Source: Paractinoplanes bogorensis
GTDB lineage: Bacteria > Actinomycetota > Actinomycetes > Mycobacteriales > Micromonosporaceae
Length of the DNA stretch: 64,000 nt
Direction: 5' to 3'
Assembly: GCF_018829635.1 (NCBI RefSeq)
Contig: NZ_JAHKKG010000013.1
Span: 186,001-250,000 of the forward strand
The translations under genes were made by a program, and so were the position numbers. A model generated the notes under the pieces. It saw only the letters and a list, made by a program, of their open reading frames with translations, was not told where the DNA came from and searched no databases. Shown here piece after piece: positions 9,369 to 16,720 of this stretch. Each line of letters begins with the position of its first letter. Within the stretch, counting starts at the first letter, position 1.

Positions 9369-9892
9369 ACGTGCAGGGGGCGGCTCGCGTCGGCGTACAC
9401 CTCGTACGTGTCACCGACGGCATCCCGGTCCTTGGCGGCGCCGCCGAAGCGGACCGTGATGTCGTAGCCGCCCGCGGGCAGGACGTGCTCGTGGCGCAGC
9501 GCCAGGTGGTAGAGCAGCGCGTCGTCCTGGGTCTCGGCCGAGATGACGACACGGTTGCCGGGCACGGTGGTGGTGACCTGACCGAGGCTCAGCTCGTCGG
9601 CGGGCGCGATCCGGACGGTCAGGTTCAGCGTGGTCAGATCTTCGAGCGTGCGGAGGGTGACCACGTGGCGTCCGGCGCCCCGCTGCGAACCGCCGGACCA
9701 GAGCGGGCCGTTCTCCACCCTCGTCGCGCGGATTTTCGTCCGTACGGGCGACTCGGCCGGCGCACCGGTGACCCGGGGGAGGCCGACATCGTGCAGCCCG
9801 GCGTCGGCCATGGCCCACTGCGTGAAACCACTGAAGGCCAGCACGACGGTCACCACAGCGGCCGCTGTGGCCAGGCCCCACCTACGCCCCAC
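9320..9892 (-). CDS. Membrane-anchored protein of unknown function at the end of the pseudopilin operon
   Basis: About 190 residues. I chose GTG at 9892 because GGGAGGC lies a few bases before it and the protein then starts in a basic segment plus one membrane helix (LATAAAVVTVVLAFSGF). The rest is an exported domain rich in beta-type sequence (VTLRTLEDLTTLNLTVRIAP, YDITVRFGG), with no recognisable family and no catalytic motif. It lies 38 bases after the lectin pseudopilin gene in the same direction and may share its transcript. The last 49 bases overlap the opposing GGDEF-EAL gene. The frame could open upstream of 9892, but no better start is seen. Confidence 0.65.
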   Translation of the reverse strand: MGRRWGLATAAAVVTVVLAFSGFTQWAMADAGLHDVGLPRVTGAPAESPVRTKIRATRVENGPLWSGGSQRGAGRHVVTLRTLEDLTTLNLTVRIAPADELSLGQVTTTVPGNRVVISAETQDDALLYHLALRHEHVLPAGGYDITVRFGGAAKDRDAVGDTYEVYADASRPLHVYGDFLPTGTDPSRQS

Positions 9893-9930
9893 AACGCCTC
9901 CCCAGGCCTCGCTATCGGCGCGTGAGGTTA

Positions 9931-11511
9931 TCAGTTCGCCGTCGCCGGGTTCTCGTTGATGTCCTTGAGCGCCAGCGCCTCGATCACGTTCTTGTCGGCG
10001 TTCCATTTCTGCAGCGTGGAGCCGTCACAGTCGGCGACATAGATCTTGCTGATCTGGTTGACCGCCTGGAACAGGTCGGGCGGGCTCGCCGCCGGGTCCC
10101 GTGGCTGCAGGCACTTGCCGTTGACGTCCCTGATGATGTAGCTCGTCGCGTACAGCTTGGTGCGGCCGTAAACGGTCCACTGCTGAGCCGGGGTGCCGTC
10201 GCAGACCTTGGTGGTCACGTACTTGTAGAGCGCCGTCGACAGCGGGCTCTGCAGGCAGTAGGTGACCGCCGTGTAGGTCATGGTGATCGTGCCGGTGGCG
10301 TGGTTGGCCTCGGTCGCGTTGATCGACTTGTCCGAGTCGCCGGGGAACGCCGGCAGCGTGTACCGCTGGTTCCACAAGACCTTGTTCGGGTTCGGGTTCT
10401 GCTTGCAGGGCCAGGCGATCATGTGGGTCGCGTTCGGGTTGGCGCCGGTGTCGTCCAGGCAGCGGCCGAACTGGTTGTAGTTGATCAGCTGGCCGATCGA
10501 CCGGCCGACGTCCGAGGCGGCCTGCCCGGCGCCCACGTTGGCATCGGCCGAGAAGGTGCTCACGTTGTTGTACGAGCCGTTGCACGACCTGGTGATGATC
10601 AGGTAGCTGCCCGGCGTGTCGGCGGTCTGCACGTTGAAGCAGAAGCCGTCCACGTCGGTGCCCGTGCTGTTCGCGCCGACCAGGTTGGCCGAGTCGTTGA
10701 AGCTCCACATCTGCCGGTAGAGCGAGGGCCGCGTCGTCTGGCACGGCTGCAGGAGGACCTGCGCGCCGGTGGCGTGTGTGCTTCCGGCGTCCAGGCACAT
10801 CCCGTACGGGAGCGCCTTGGTCTGTGACGAGACCAGCTGGATCTGCAACGTGGAGGTGTAGGCCCAGGTCTGCGCGGTGCTGCCCGCGCTGCACAGTTGC
10901 AGACGGGCCGGGACGGCGGCGGCCGGTTCGCCCGAGCCGGCGTCGATGCACAGGTCGTTCAGCGTGGTGTCGCCCCGGTAGACGTGGATCAGCCCGCCGA
11001 GAATGTTGGCGTTCTCCAGGTGGAAGACGTACGTGCCGGTGAGCGTGCGCCGGGAGATCCGGCCCTGGTACGAAGCGGTGCCGACGGACGTGAAGGCGGC
11101 ATACGACGGCACGTCCCGGGGGCCGTCGGCGGGCGTGCAGGGGATCCGGTGCGCGCTCAGCCAGGTCGCGTCGGTCCCGTGGCCCTGCGGGTCGGCGTCG
11201 TAATAGGCGACCGACACGCTCCACGTGCCGGTGCTGCCGTTGCCGACCGAGCCGGTGATCGGGTCGCACTGCAGCTTCGTCCGGTCGCCGCGGGTCTCGC
11301 CGTCGCGGTTCAGTCTGGTCGAGGCGCGGATCTGCCCGAGGCCGGCCTCCAGACCGGACTGGGCCGCGTGCAGCGCCATCACCCGCCGCGCGTCGTAGCC
11401 GGCGCTGCCGATCTGGCTGATCACCATCGTGCCGAGCACGCCGCTGAGGGTCAGGCCGACGACCACGACCAGCATGGCCAGGGGCATCGAGCCGTGGTCA
11501 TCACGTTTCAC
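9931..11511 (-). CDS. PilX-like pseudopilin with ricin-type beta-trefoil lectin repeats
   Basis: A 526-residue protein starting with GTG at 11511, overlapping the previous stop (GTGA). The N-terminus (MKRDDHGSMPLAMLVVVVG) is a short basic leader then a long hydrophobic helix, as in PilX-type minor pilins, but lacks the canonical Glu5. A pilin-like region to about 190 is followed by repeated lectin-like units with C-x-D or LC-x-D and QxW-type motifs (AQTWAYTS, RQMWSFND, AQQWTVYG, LQKWNAD). Paired cysteines fit disulfides outside the cell. The combination suggests a surface fibre or secretion tip that binds carbohydrate. Function is inferred from domains only. Confidence 0.8.
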   Translation of the reverse strand: MKRDDHGSMPLAMLVVVVGLTLSGVLGTMVISQIGSAGYDARRVMALHAAQSGLEAGLGQIRASTRLNRDGETRGDRTKLQCDPITGSVGNGSTGTWSVSVAYYDADPQGHGTDATWLSAHRIPCTPADGPRDVPSYAAFTSVGTASYQGRISRRTLTGTYVFHLENANILGGLIHVYRGDTTLNDLCIDAGSGEPAAAVPARLQLCSAGSTAQTWAYTSTLQIQLVSSQTKALPYGMCLDAGSTHATGAQVLLQPCQTTRPSLYRQMWSFNDSANLVGANSTGTDVDGFCFNVQTADTPGSYLIITRSCNGSYNNVSTFSADANVGAGQAASDVGRSIGQLINYNQFGRCLDDTGANPNATHMIAWPCKQNPNPNKVLWNQRYTLPAFPGDSDKSINATEANHATGTITMTYTAVTYCLQSPLSTALYKYVTTKVCDGTPAQQWTVYGRTKLYATSYIIRDVNGKCLQPRDPAASPPDLFQAVNQISKIYVADCDGSTLQKWNADKNVIEALALKDINENPATAN

Positions 11512-12104
11512 GACGCCACTCCGCGGGCTTCGGTACAGGTGGAGACGTCGTCGGCGGTGGACGTCGCGTTGAGCGCGGTGAAGGTCACGTCGGTCTCCTG
11601 TGTCGAGCTCGCCCGGCCGCCACCGGCCACCGACCTCATCGCGAGCGTCATCCGCTGATAGCGGGAGCCGGTCAGGCTCTTCCGGTCGGCCGCGACGACC
11701 GTGAAGGGCGTGGTCGCGACGATGTCGGTGGCCAGCACGGTCCATCGCGACGGGGCGAGCGGGACCGCGTTCTTGGTCCACGTGCGACGCTGCACCTCGC
11801 GGGTCGTGCTGTTCAGGCGCAGCTCGACGCAGGTGTCGGCGCTGCCCGAGCTGAGCAGGTACTCCACGTACCAGTCGCGGCCGACCTGACCCGGGTTGCT
11901 GATGCTGCGGGCGTACCGGATCTCGGTGTCCAGCCGCGTGTACATGGTCTCGATCTGGCGCTGCGCCTCGAACGACGCCTCGACATGGCTCGTCGACCGG
12001 TAGATCTGGGCGATCGCGGTGGTGGCCAGGGCGCCGGCCACCGTCATGATCAGCATCGCGACGAGCACCTCGATCAGGGTGACGCCGTCGTCGTCGCGCT
12101 TCAT
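11508..12104 (-). CDS. Prepilin-type N-methylation protein (minor pseudopilin)
   Basis: A 198-residue protein starting at ATG 12104. MKRDDDGVTLIEVLVAML is a class III prepilin leader: cleavage after Gly7, with Glu five residues into the mature chain, then a hydrophobic helix. The remaining globular part (RRTWTKNAVPLAPSRWTV) has two or three cysteines and looks like a PilW/GspJ-type minor subunit. It overlaps both neighbours by four bases (ATGA upstream, GTGA downstream), so the three pseudopilins are translationally coupled. Processing needs a prepilin peptidase encoded elsewhere. Confidence 0.88.
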   Translation of the reverse strand: MKRDDDGVTLIEVLVAMLIMTVAGALATTAIAQIYRSTSHVEASFEAQRQIETMYTRLDTEIRYARSISNPGQVGRDWYVEYLLSSGSADTCVELRLNSTTREVQRRTWTKNAVPLAPSRWTVLATDIVATTPFTVVAADRKSLTGSRYQRMTLAMRSVAGGGRASSTQETDVTFTALNATSTADDVSTCTEARGVAS

Positions 12105-12688
12105 GATCCGTCGTTCGGGTTGAAGAGCGGCTCCTCGGTGTTCCTGGCGATCAGCTCCGAGGTGACGTACGAGCAGGCATCGTCCCGGCAATACTTGTCG
12201 GTCCAGGTGACTGCGACGATGACCCGGTAGAACGCGGGCCCGGTGCCACTGGCCGAGCAGGAGCCGTCGGTGTTCCGCGTGCACGACCCGATGTACCAGT
12301 TCTGCCGGTACTCGATCCCGCTCAGCCGCAGCGACCGGGCGGTGGTGGGCAGGGCGGCGGTGGCACCGCTGCCGGCCGGGGCCGACTCGTCGAACTCCAT
12401 CGTGTCGGTGAGCAGGCCGGACACGCCGGTCACCGGGTCGTTCCACTGGGCCAGCGAGCTCGACTTGTCGCGTCCGGTGAGCATGGCGCTGACCTGGAGG
12501 GCGCGGACCCGTTCCATGGCGTCGCCGGCGGCCTGGATCGCGGCCTGCCGGTCACCCTGCTGGTGGATGATGCGCATGCTGATCACGAAGAACGACGACA
12601 GCGACAGCATCACGACCGAGATGATCGAGACGCTGACCAGTACCTCGATCATCGTGAAGCCGTCGTCCCGGCGGCCGCGTCGTGCCAT
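12101..12688 (-). CDS. Prepilin-type protein (PilV/GspI-like minor pseudopilin)
   Basis: A 195-residue first gene of the pseudopilin operon, start ATG 12688. The leader MARRGRRDDGFTMIEVLVSV gives cleavage at Gly10-Phe11 with the conserved Glu at mature position 5, followed by a hydrophobic helix to about residue 38. The globular part contains two Cys pairs (SCTRNTDGSC and CRDDAC), consistent with an exported disulfide-bonded subunit. The adjacent 47-bp gap to the divergent methyltransferase must hold the promoter. No pilus ATPase, platform protein, major pilin or peptidase gene lies in the window. Confidence 0.88.
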   Translation of the reverse strand: MARRGRRDDGFTMIEVLVSVSIISVVMLSLSSFFVISMRIIHQQGDRQAAIQAAGDAMERVRALQVSAMLTGRDKSSSLAQWNDPVTGVSGLLTDTMEFDESAPAGSGATAALPTTARSLRLSGIEYRQNWYIGSCTRNTDGSCSASGTGPAFYRVIVAVTWTDKYCRDDACSYVTSELIARNTEEPLFNPNDGS

Positions 12689-12735
12689 GTCGGCCCCTAT
12701 CGGCAGGTCGCGGCGGCTCCAGTATCTTTTTCGGC

Positions 12736-13332
12736 GTGGAACTCGACGACGCCCGACCGCCGGCCGACACCGTGTCGCTGGATCACTTCCTGGGGCTCTA
12801 CGAGGCCAAGGACGACCCCTGGGACGTCGCGTCCAAGTGGCACAACCAGCGGAAATATGCGGTGACGCTGGCCAGCCTGCCGCGCGCGCACTATCGCCGC
12901 GCCTACGAGCCCGGGGCCTCGATCGGGTTGTTCACTTCAATGTTGGCCGCACGCTGTGACGAAGTGCTGGCCGTCGACTCGGTGCCGTCGGCCGTCGACC
13001 AGGCGCGTGCGTTTCTCAAGGACCTTTCCCACGTACGCGTGGAAGTGGCCAACCTTCCGGCCCAGCTCCCGTCCGGTGAGTTCGACCTCATCGTCGTGGC
13101 CGACCTTCTCTACTACTTCTCGGCCGGCGACCTCGCTGCGGCGCTGGACGGCTTCGTTCGGATGCTCGACTCGGACGGCGATCTCGTCTCGCTGCACTTC
13201 CGTAACAGCGGCGGCTACGACGGGGCGCAGGTGCACTCGGTCATCGCGGCCCGGCCCGAGCTGTCGCGGATCGTGCACCACGAGGACGAATGGTTCGTGC
13301 TCGACGTGTTCCGGCGCACATCGCCGATGTAA
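12736..13332 (+). CDS. SAM-dependent methyltransferase (NodS-like)
   Basis: A 198-residue class I methyltransferase, start GTG at 12736. The SAM-binding strand-loop reads AYEPGASIGLFTSMLA, followed by acidic VLAVD at the end of beta-2, then FDLIVVADLLYYFS as motif IV and DGDLVSLHF later. The short N-terminal WDVASKWHNQRKYAVTLASL resembles the nodulation protein S family, which N-methylates amino sugars; the real substrate here is unknown. It diverges from the pseudopilin operon. No SAM-binding residue is obviously missing. Confidence 0.86.
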   Translation: MELDDARPPADTVSLDHFLGLYEAKDDPWDVASKWHNQRKYAVTLASLPRAHYRRAYEPGASIGLFTSMLAARCDEVLAVDSVPSAVDQARAFLKDLSHVRVEVANLPAQLPSGEFDLIVVADLLYYFSAGDLAAALDGFVRMLDSDGDLVSLHFRNSGGYDGAQVHSVIAARPELSRIVHHEDEWFVLDVFRRTSPM

Positions 13333-13356
13333 GGACCGGGGAGTAGCTTCGGGATC

Positions 13357-14346
13357 GTGCCGAAACTCTCGATTCTCGATCTCGCACCCATCAGCAAGGG
13401 CCAGACCGCCCGCGAGAGCTTCCAGGGCAGCGTCGCGCTGGCCCGGGCGGCGGAACGCAGCGGATACGAGCGGGTCTGGTACGCCGAGCACCACAACATG
13501 CCGACCATCGCGTCCTCCGCGACCAGCGTCGTCATCGGCTACGTGGCCGCGCACACCGAGACCATCCGCCTCGGCGCCGGCGGCATCATGCTGCCCAACC
13601 ACTCGCCGCTGGTGATCGCCGAGCAGTTCGGCACCCTGGCCACGCTCTTCCCCGGCCGCATCGACCTCGGCCTGGGCCGCGCGCCCGGCAGCGACCAGAA
13701 CACGATGCTCGCCCTGCGCCGCGACAACGGCTCGGCCGACACGTTCCCGCAAGACGTGCTCGAGCTCAACGGCTACCTCACCGGCCACACGCGCATCCCC
13801 GGTGTGCAGGCGGTGCCCACTCCCGACGGGCCGGTGCCGCTCTACATCCTCGGTTCCTCGCTGTTCGGTGCTCAACTGGCCGCCCAGCTGGGCCTCCCGT
13901 ACGCGTTCGCCTCGCACTTCGCCCCCGACGCGTTGCACCAGGCGGTGGCCGTCTACCGCGACACGTTCCGCCCGTCGGCCCAGCTCGAGACGCCGTACGT
14001 GATCGCCGGGGTGAACGTCTTCGCCGCGCCCACCAGCGAGGAGGCGGAGGACCAGCGGGTCCGCGCCTACCGCGCCCGCACCCGGGCCTTCATCAGCCGT
14101 GGTGCCCGGGGTGGCAACTTCACCGACGCCGAGATCGACGCCTTCCTGGCCTCCCCGGCCGGTGCCTCGCTGGCCGGCATGACCCGGTACACCGCGACCG
14201 GCACGCCCGACGAGGTCGGCGAATATCTGTTGAAGTTCGCGTCCGAGGCCGGCGCGGATGAGCTGATCACCGCGCACCACGCGTCGGAACAGGCGGATCG
14301 GGTGCGATCGGTGGAACTCACCGGCTCTGTCCTCAATGGCCGATAA
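13357..14346 (+). CDS. LLM-class flavin-dependent oxidoreductase (luciferase-like)
   Basis: A 329-residue bacterial-luciferase-like monooxygenase, start GTG at 13357. Family blocks seen: VWYAEHHNMPTIASSATSVV near residues 40-60, IRLGAGGIMLPNHSPLVIAEQFG near 70-92, and GRIDLGLGRAPGSD around 100. This group (LuxA-like, type 1) uses FMNH2 and oxygen on small substrates, but the substrate is not predictable. It follows the methyltransferase by 24 bases and may be co-transcribed with it. A dyad lies downstream at 14409-14437. Confidence 0.92.
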   Translation: MPKLSILDLAPISKGQTARESFQGSVALARAAERSGYERVWYAEHHNMPTIASSATSVVIGYVAAHTETIRLGAGGIMLPNHSPLVIAEQFGTLATLFPGRIDLGLGRAPGSDQNTMLALRRDNGSADTFPQDVLELNGYLTGHTRIPGVQAVPTPDGPVPLYILGSSLFGAQLAAQLGLPYAFASHFAPDALHQAVAVYRDTFRPSAQLETPYVIAGVNVFAAPTSEEAEDQRVRAYRARTRAFISRGARGGNFTDAEIDAFLASPAGASLAGMTRYTATGTPDEVGEYLLKFASEAGADELITAHHASEQADRVRSVELTGSVLNGR

Positions 14347-14615
14347 GCGATTTTGGGACGAGTGTTCATCGTCACCCGCATCGTTTGTGTTTCGATGAAT
14401 AAAACAGTGCGTCACGAAAAGCTGGGAACTGTGACGCCGGTCGCCGTATAAATCGGTCATCACCCCACGATTGAGACGGTGTTCCAGGCCACTGACCTGC
14501 CCGTCCGTACCCAGAGTGTCCGACCGGGGGCCCACTACACGACTTCGGGCCCTAAGATCCTTTGAATTCGGAGAATGCATTCTGAACTGACTCGTCCGAG
14601 GGGTGGAGCGTAGCC
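14347..14615. promoter_or_regulatory. Intergenic region with two dyads and an AT-rich core before the YceI gene
   Basis: A 269-bp gene-free stretch, more AT-rich than its surroundings. It holds a perfect 7-bp dyad GCGTCAC (14409-14415) / GTGACGC (14431-14437) with a 15-base spacer, a -10-like TATAAA at 14447, a GGGCCC pair around 14529-14552, and a perfect 12-bp palindrome AGAATGCATTCT at 14572-14583, 32 bases before the YceI start. The palindrome is the most operator-like element. I cannot say which regulator binds. Confidence 0.5.
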
Positions 14616-15290
14616 ATGGTCGACCGACCGATCCGTGAGTGGAACGGCCTGACCATTCCCGACCCGGGTGTGTACAAATTGGACGAGGCGCACAAACGGC
14701 TGGGTTTCCACGCCCAGCACATGATGGTGAGCCCGGTCCGCGGCGAATTCGCCCGGGGGAGCGCCACCATTCATGTGGCCGAAGACCCGGCGCGCTCGTC
14801 GGTGACCGCCAGCATCGACGCCACGAGCCTCAACACGCACAACCCGGAACGCGACACCCACCTGTCCAGTCCCGACTTCCTCGACGTCGGGCGCTACCCC
14901 ACCCTCGACTTCCGCAGCACGAGCGTGGAGTGGCAGGAGAACAACGACGCGATCTTCCTGTGGGCCCGGCTGCGCGACAACCCGCTGTCCCGGCGCCCCA
15001 ACCCGGCCGCCCTGCCCGCGGCCAAGCCGAGCGGCAAGTTCACCGTGCACGGCCTGCTCACCATCAAGGCGGTGACCCGCCCGATCGACCTCAACGTCGA
15101 ATACGGCGGCGCGCGCCGCGACCCGTACGGCCGCGACATCTTCGGGTTCAGCGCGTGGGCCGAGTTCGAACGCGCGGACTACGGCCTGGTCTGGAACGTG
15201 GTCCTGGAGAGCGGCGGCGTCCTGGTCGGCAAGACGGTACGCATCGAACTGGCCGGCGAGGCCATCCTCGAGACCCCGTCCGCGGGCTAG
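14616..15290 (+). CDS. YceI-family protein
   Basis: A 224-residue YceI-like lipocalin-fold protein. The N-terminus includes VYKLDEAHKRLGFHAQHMMV, the typical YceI opening; later FARGSATIHV, RDTHLSSPDFLDVGRYPTLDFRST and FTVHGLLTIKAVTRPIDLNV are family blocks. Family members bind polyisoprenoids or amphiphilic molecules in the envelope; this one lacks an obvious signal peptide, as many actinobacterial homologues do. The upstream palindrome at 14572 may be its operator. Its TAG stop lies in the first of two 12-bp direct repeats at the junction with the opposing gene. Confidence 0.93.
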   Translation: MVDRPIREWNGLTIPDPGVYKLDEAHKRLGFHAQHMMVSPVRGEFARGSATIHVAEDPARSSVTASIDATSLNTHNPERDTHLSSPDFLDVGRYPTLDFRSTSVEWQENNDAIFLWARLRDNPLSRRPNPAALPAAKPSGKFTVHGLLTIKAVTRPIDLNVEYGGARRDPYGRDIFGFSAWAEFERADYGLVWNVVLESGGVLVGKTVRIELAGEAILETPSAG

Positions 15291-15310
15291 TCCCCGGCCT
15301 AGTCCCCGGC
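15287..15310. repeat. Tandem 12-bp repeat at a convergent gene junction
   Basis: CTAGTCCCCGGC occurs twice head to tail (15287-15298 and 15299-15310). The plus-strand TAG of the YceI gene is in copy one and the minus-strand TAG of the SnoaL-like gene is in copy two. A single ancestral CTAG could have served both genes, as it still does at 52283-52286. Confidence 0.85.
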
Positions 15311-15655
15311 CCGGGTGGCCTGCGACCAGACGCAGCGCCACCCGTCGTCGCGCCGGTAGCAGTCGAGGTGCCAGGCGTCGAGCGCGACGACCGGGCCGCC
15401 GTCGACCGAGATCTCGATCGCGGACCGGTAGCGCACCACGGCCAGGTCGTCGCCGGCCAGCACCTGGATCGGGCTCACCGCCTCGAACCGGCGGTAGTCG
15501 ATCGACCCGTCGGCGATGCCGCCGAGATAGAACGCCCGGTCCCACTCGCCGCCGCCCGGGTTGACCAGCACGAAGTCGTCGGCGTGCAGGTGCTCCAGGG
15601 TGGCGGTGTCCGCCTCGACCAGAGCCCTCAATCGCCTTCGTTCCAGCTCTTCCAT
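15299..15655 (-). CDS. SnoaL/DUF4440-like protein (NTF2 fold)
   Basis: A 118-residue protein starting at ATG 15655 (MEELERRRLRALVEADTATL). The sequence, with HADDFVLVNPGGGEW near the start and VVALDAWHLDCYRRDDGWRCVWSQAT at the end, matches the DUF4440/NTF2-like cone fold. Such proteins are small enzymes, binding proteins or accessory domains; no specific activity can be assigned. The start overlaps the stop of the upstream GlxA-type regulator by one base (TGATG), so the two form an operon. Confidence 0.85.
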   Translation of the reverse strand: MEELERRRLRALVEADTATLEHLHADDFVLVNPGGGEWDRAFYLGGIADGSIDYRRFEAVSPIQVLAGDDLAVVRYRSAIEISVDGGPVVALDAWHLDCYRRDDGWRCVWSQATRAGD

Positions 15656-16593
15656 CAGCGGAAGCTCCTCCGGTAGCTGTGCGGGCTGGTGCCGACGACG
15701 CGTTTGAAGCGGTCGCGGAACGCCGTCGGTGAGCCGAACCCGACCTGTGAGCCGATCCGGTCGACCGGGTGGGTGGTGGTCTCGAGCAGGTGCTGGGCCC
15801 GGCGGATGCGGGACAGGTGCAGCCACTGCAGGGGAGTGGTGCCGGTCTGGTCGCGGAACCGGCGGTTCAGGGTCCGGGTGCTCATCCCGGCCCGGGTGGC
15901 GATCTCGTCCAGGGTCAGGTCACGGTCGGCGTTGGTGTCGAGCCAGCGCAGCAGCGGTTCCATCTCCGAGCCGCGCGGGGCGGGCGGCTGCGGCGGGACG
16001 ATGAACTGGGCCTGGCCGCCCTCGCGTTCCAGCGGCATCACCGAGAGGCGGGCGGCCTGGGCCGCGATGGCCGAGCCGTGGTCGCGGCGGACCAGGTGCA
16101 GGCACAGGTCGAGCCCGGCGGCGGCCCCGGCCGAGGTCAGGAACTGGCCCTCGTCGACGTAGAGGACGCCGGGATCCAGGCCGACCAGCGGGAACAGGCG
16201 GGCGAACTCGGCGGCGCCCAGCCAGTGGGTGGTGGCGCGGCGGCCGTCGAGCAGTCCGGTGGCGGCCAGGATGAAGGCGCCGGCGCAGATCGACGCGATC
16301 CGGGTGCCGCGAGCCGCGGCCGTGCGCAGAGCAGTCAACACCGTTTCCGGTACGCCGTGAGGCAGCTCGTGACATCCGGGGATCACGACGGTGTCGGCGG
16401 TCTCCAGGGCGTCCAGCCCGTGGTCGGCCTCGATGGTGAACGTGCGGGTGCGGACGCGGGGCGTGGGGGCGCACACCCGTACGTCATAGGGACGGGAGCC
16501 GTCGTCGAGCCGCACCCGGTCGAACACCTCGAGGGGCGTGGACAGGTCGAAGGCGACCACGTTGTCGAGCGCAAGCACAACGATCCGATGCAC
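15655..16593 (-). CDS. GlxA-family transcriptional regulator (DJ-1/PfpI plus AraC HTH)
   Basis: A 312-residue regulator. Residues 1-180 form a class I glutamine-amidotransferase-like DJ-1/PfpI domain with the nucleophile-elbow region SICAGAFILAATGLL and ATTHW. Residues 215-312 form an AraC-type DNA-binding domain (LDEIATRAGMSTRTLNRRF and DRIGSQVGFGSPTAFRDRF). GlxA-like proteins usually act as ligand-responsive activators. Its probable operon partner is the coupled SnoaL-like gene. Start ATG at 16593; the 127-bp gap to the divergent GGDEF gene contains the promoters. Confidence 0.93.
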   Translation of the reverse strand: MHRIVVLALDNVVAFDLSTPLEVFDRVRLDDGSRPYDVRVCAPTPRVRTRTFTIEADHGLDALETADTVVIPGCHELPHGVPETVLTALRTAAARGTRIASICAGAFILAATGLLDGRRATTHWLGAAEFARLFPLVGLDPGVLYVDEGQFLTSAGAAAGLDLCLHLVRRDHGSAIAAQAARLSVMPLEREGGQAQFIVPPQPPAPRGSEMEPLLRWLDTNADRDLTLDEIATRAGMSTRTLNRRFRDQTGTTPLQWLHLSRIRRAQHLLETTTHPVDRIGSQVGFGSPTAFRDRFKRVVGTSPHSYRRSFR

Positions 16594-16720
16594 CCCGCGA
16601 GTGTATGGCCAGAATCCGTTGACCTATGTCATTCGAGCCGCGGCTCGATTACGGGAGCCTGATGGCTCACACGGCGGACCTTTTCTCAACACGGGCCCGG
16701 CGGTGTCGATACAAGCGGCC

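Noticed and set aside
5681..9925. A 1414-codon open frame on the plus strand
   Set aside because: It runs antisense through the PI-PLC gene and out of frame through the GGDEF-EAL gene; its protein is Arg/Gly-rich without domains, a GC-rich shadow.
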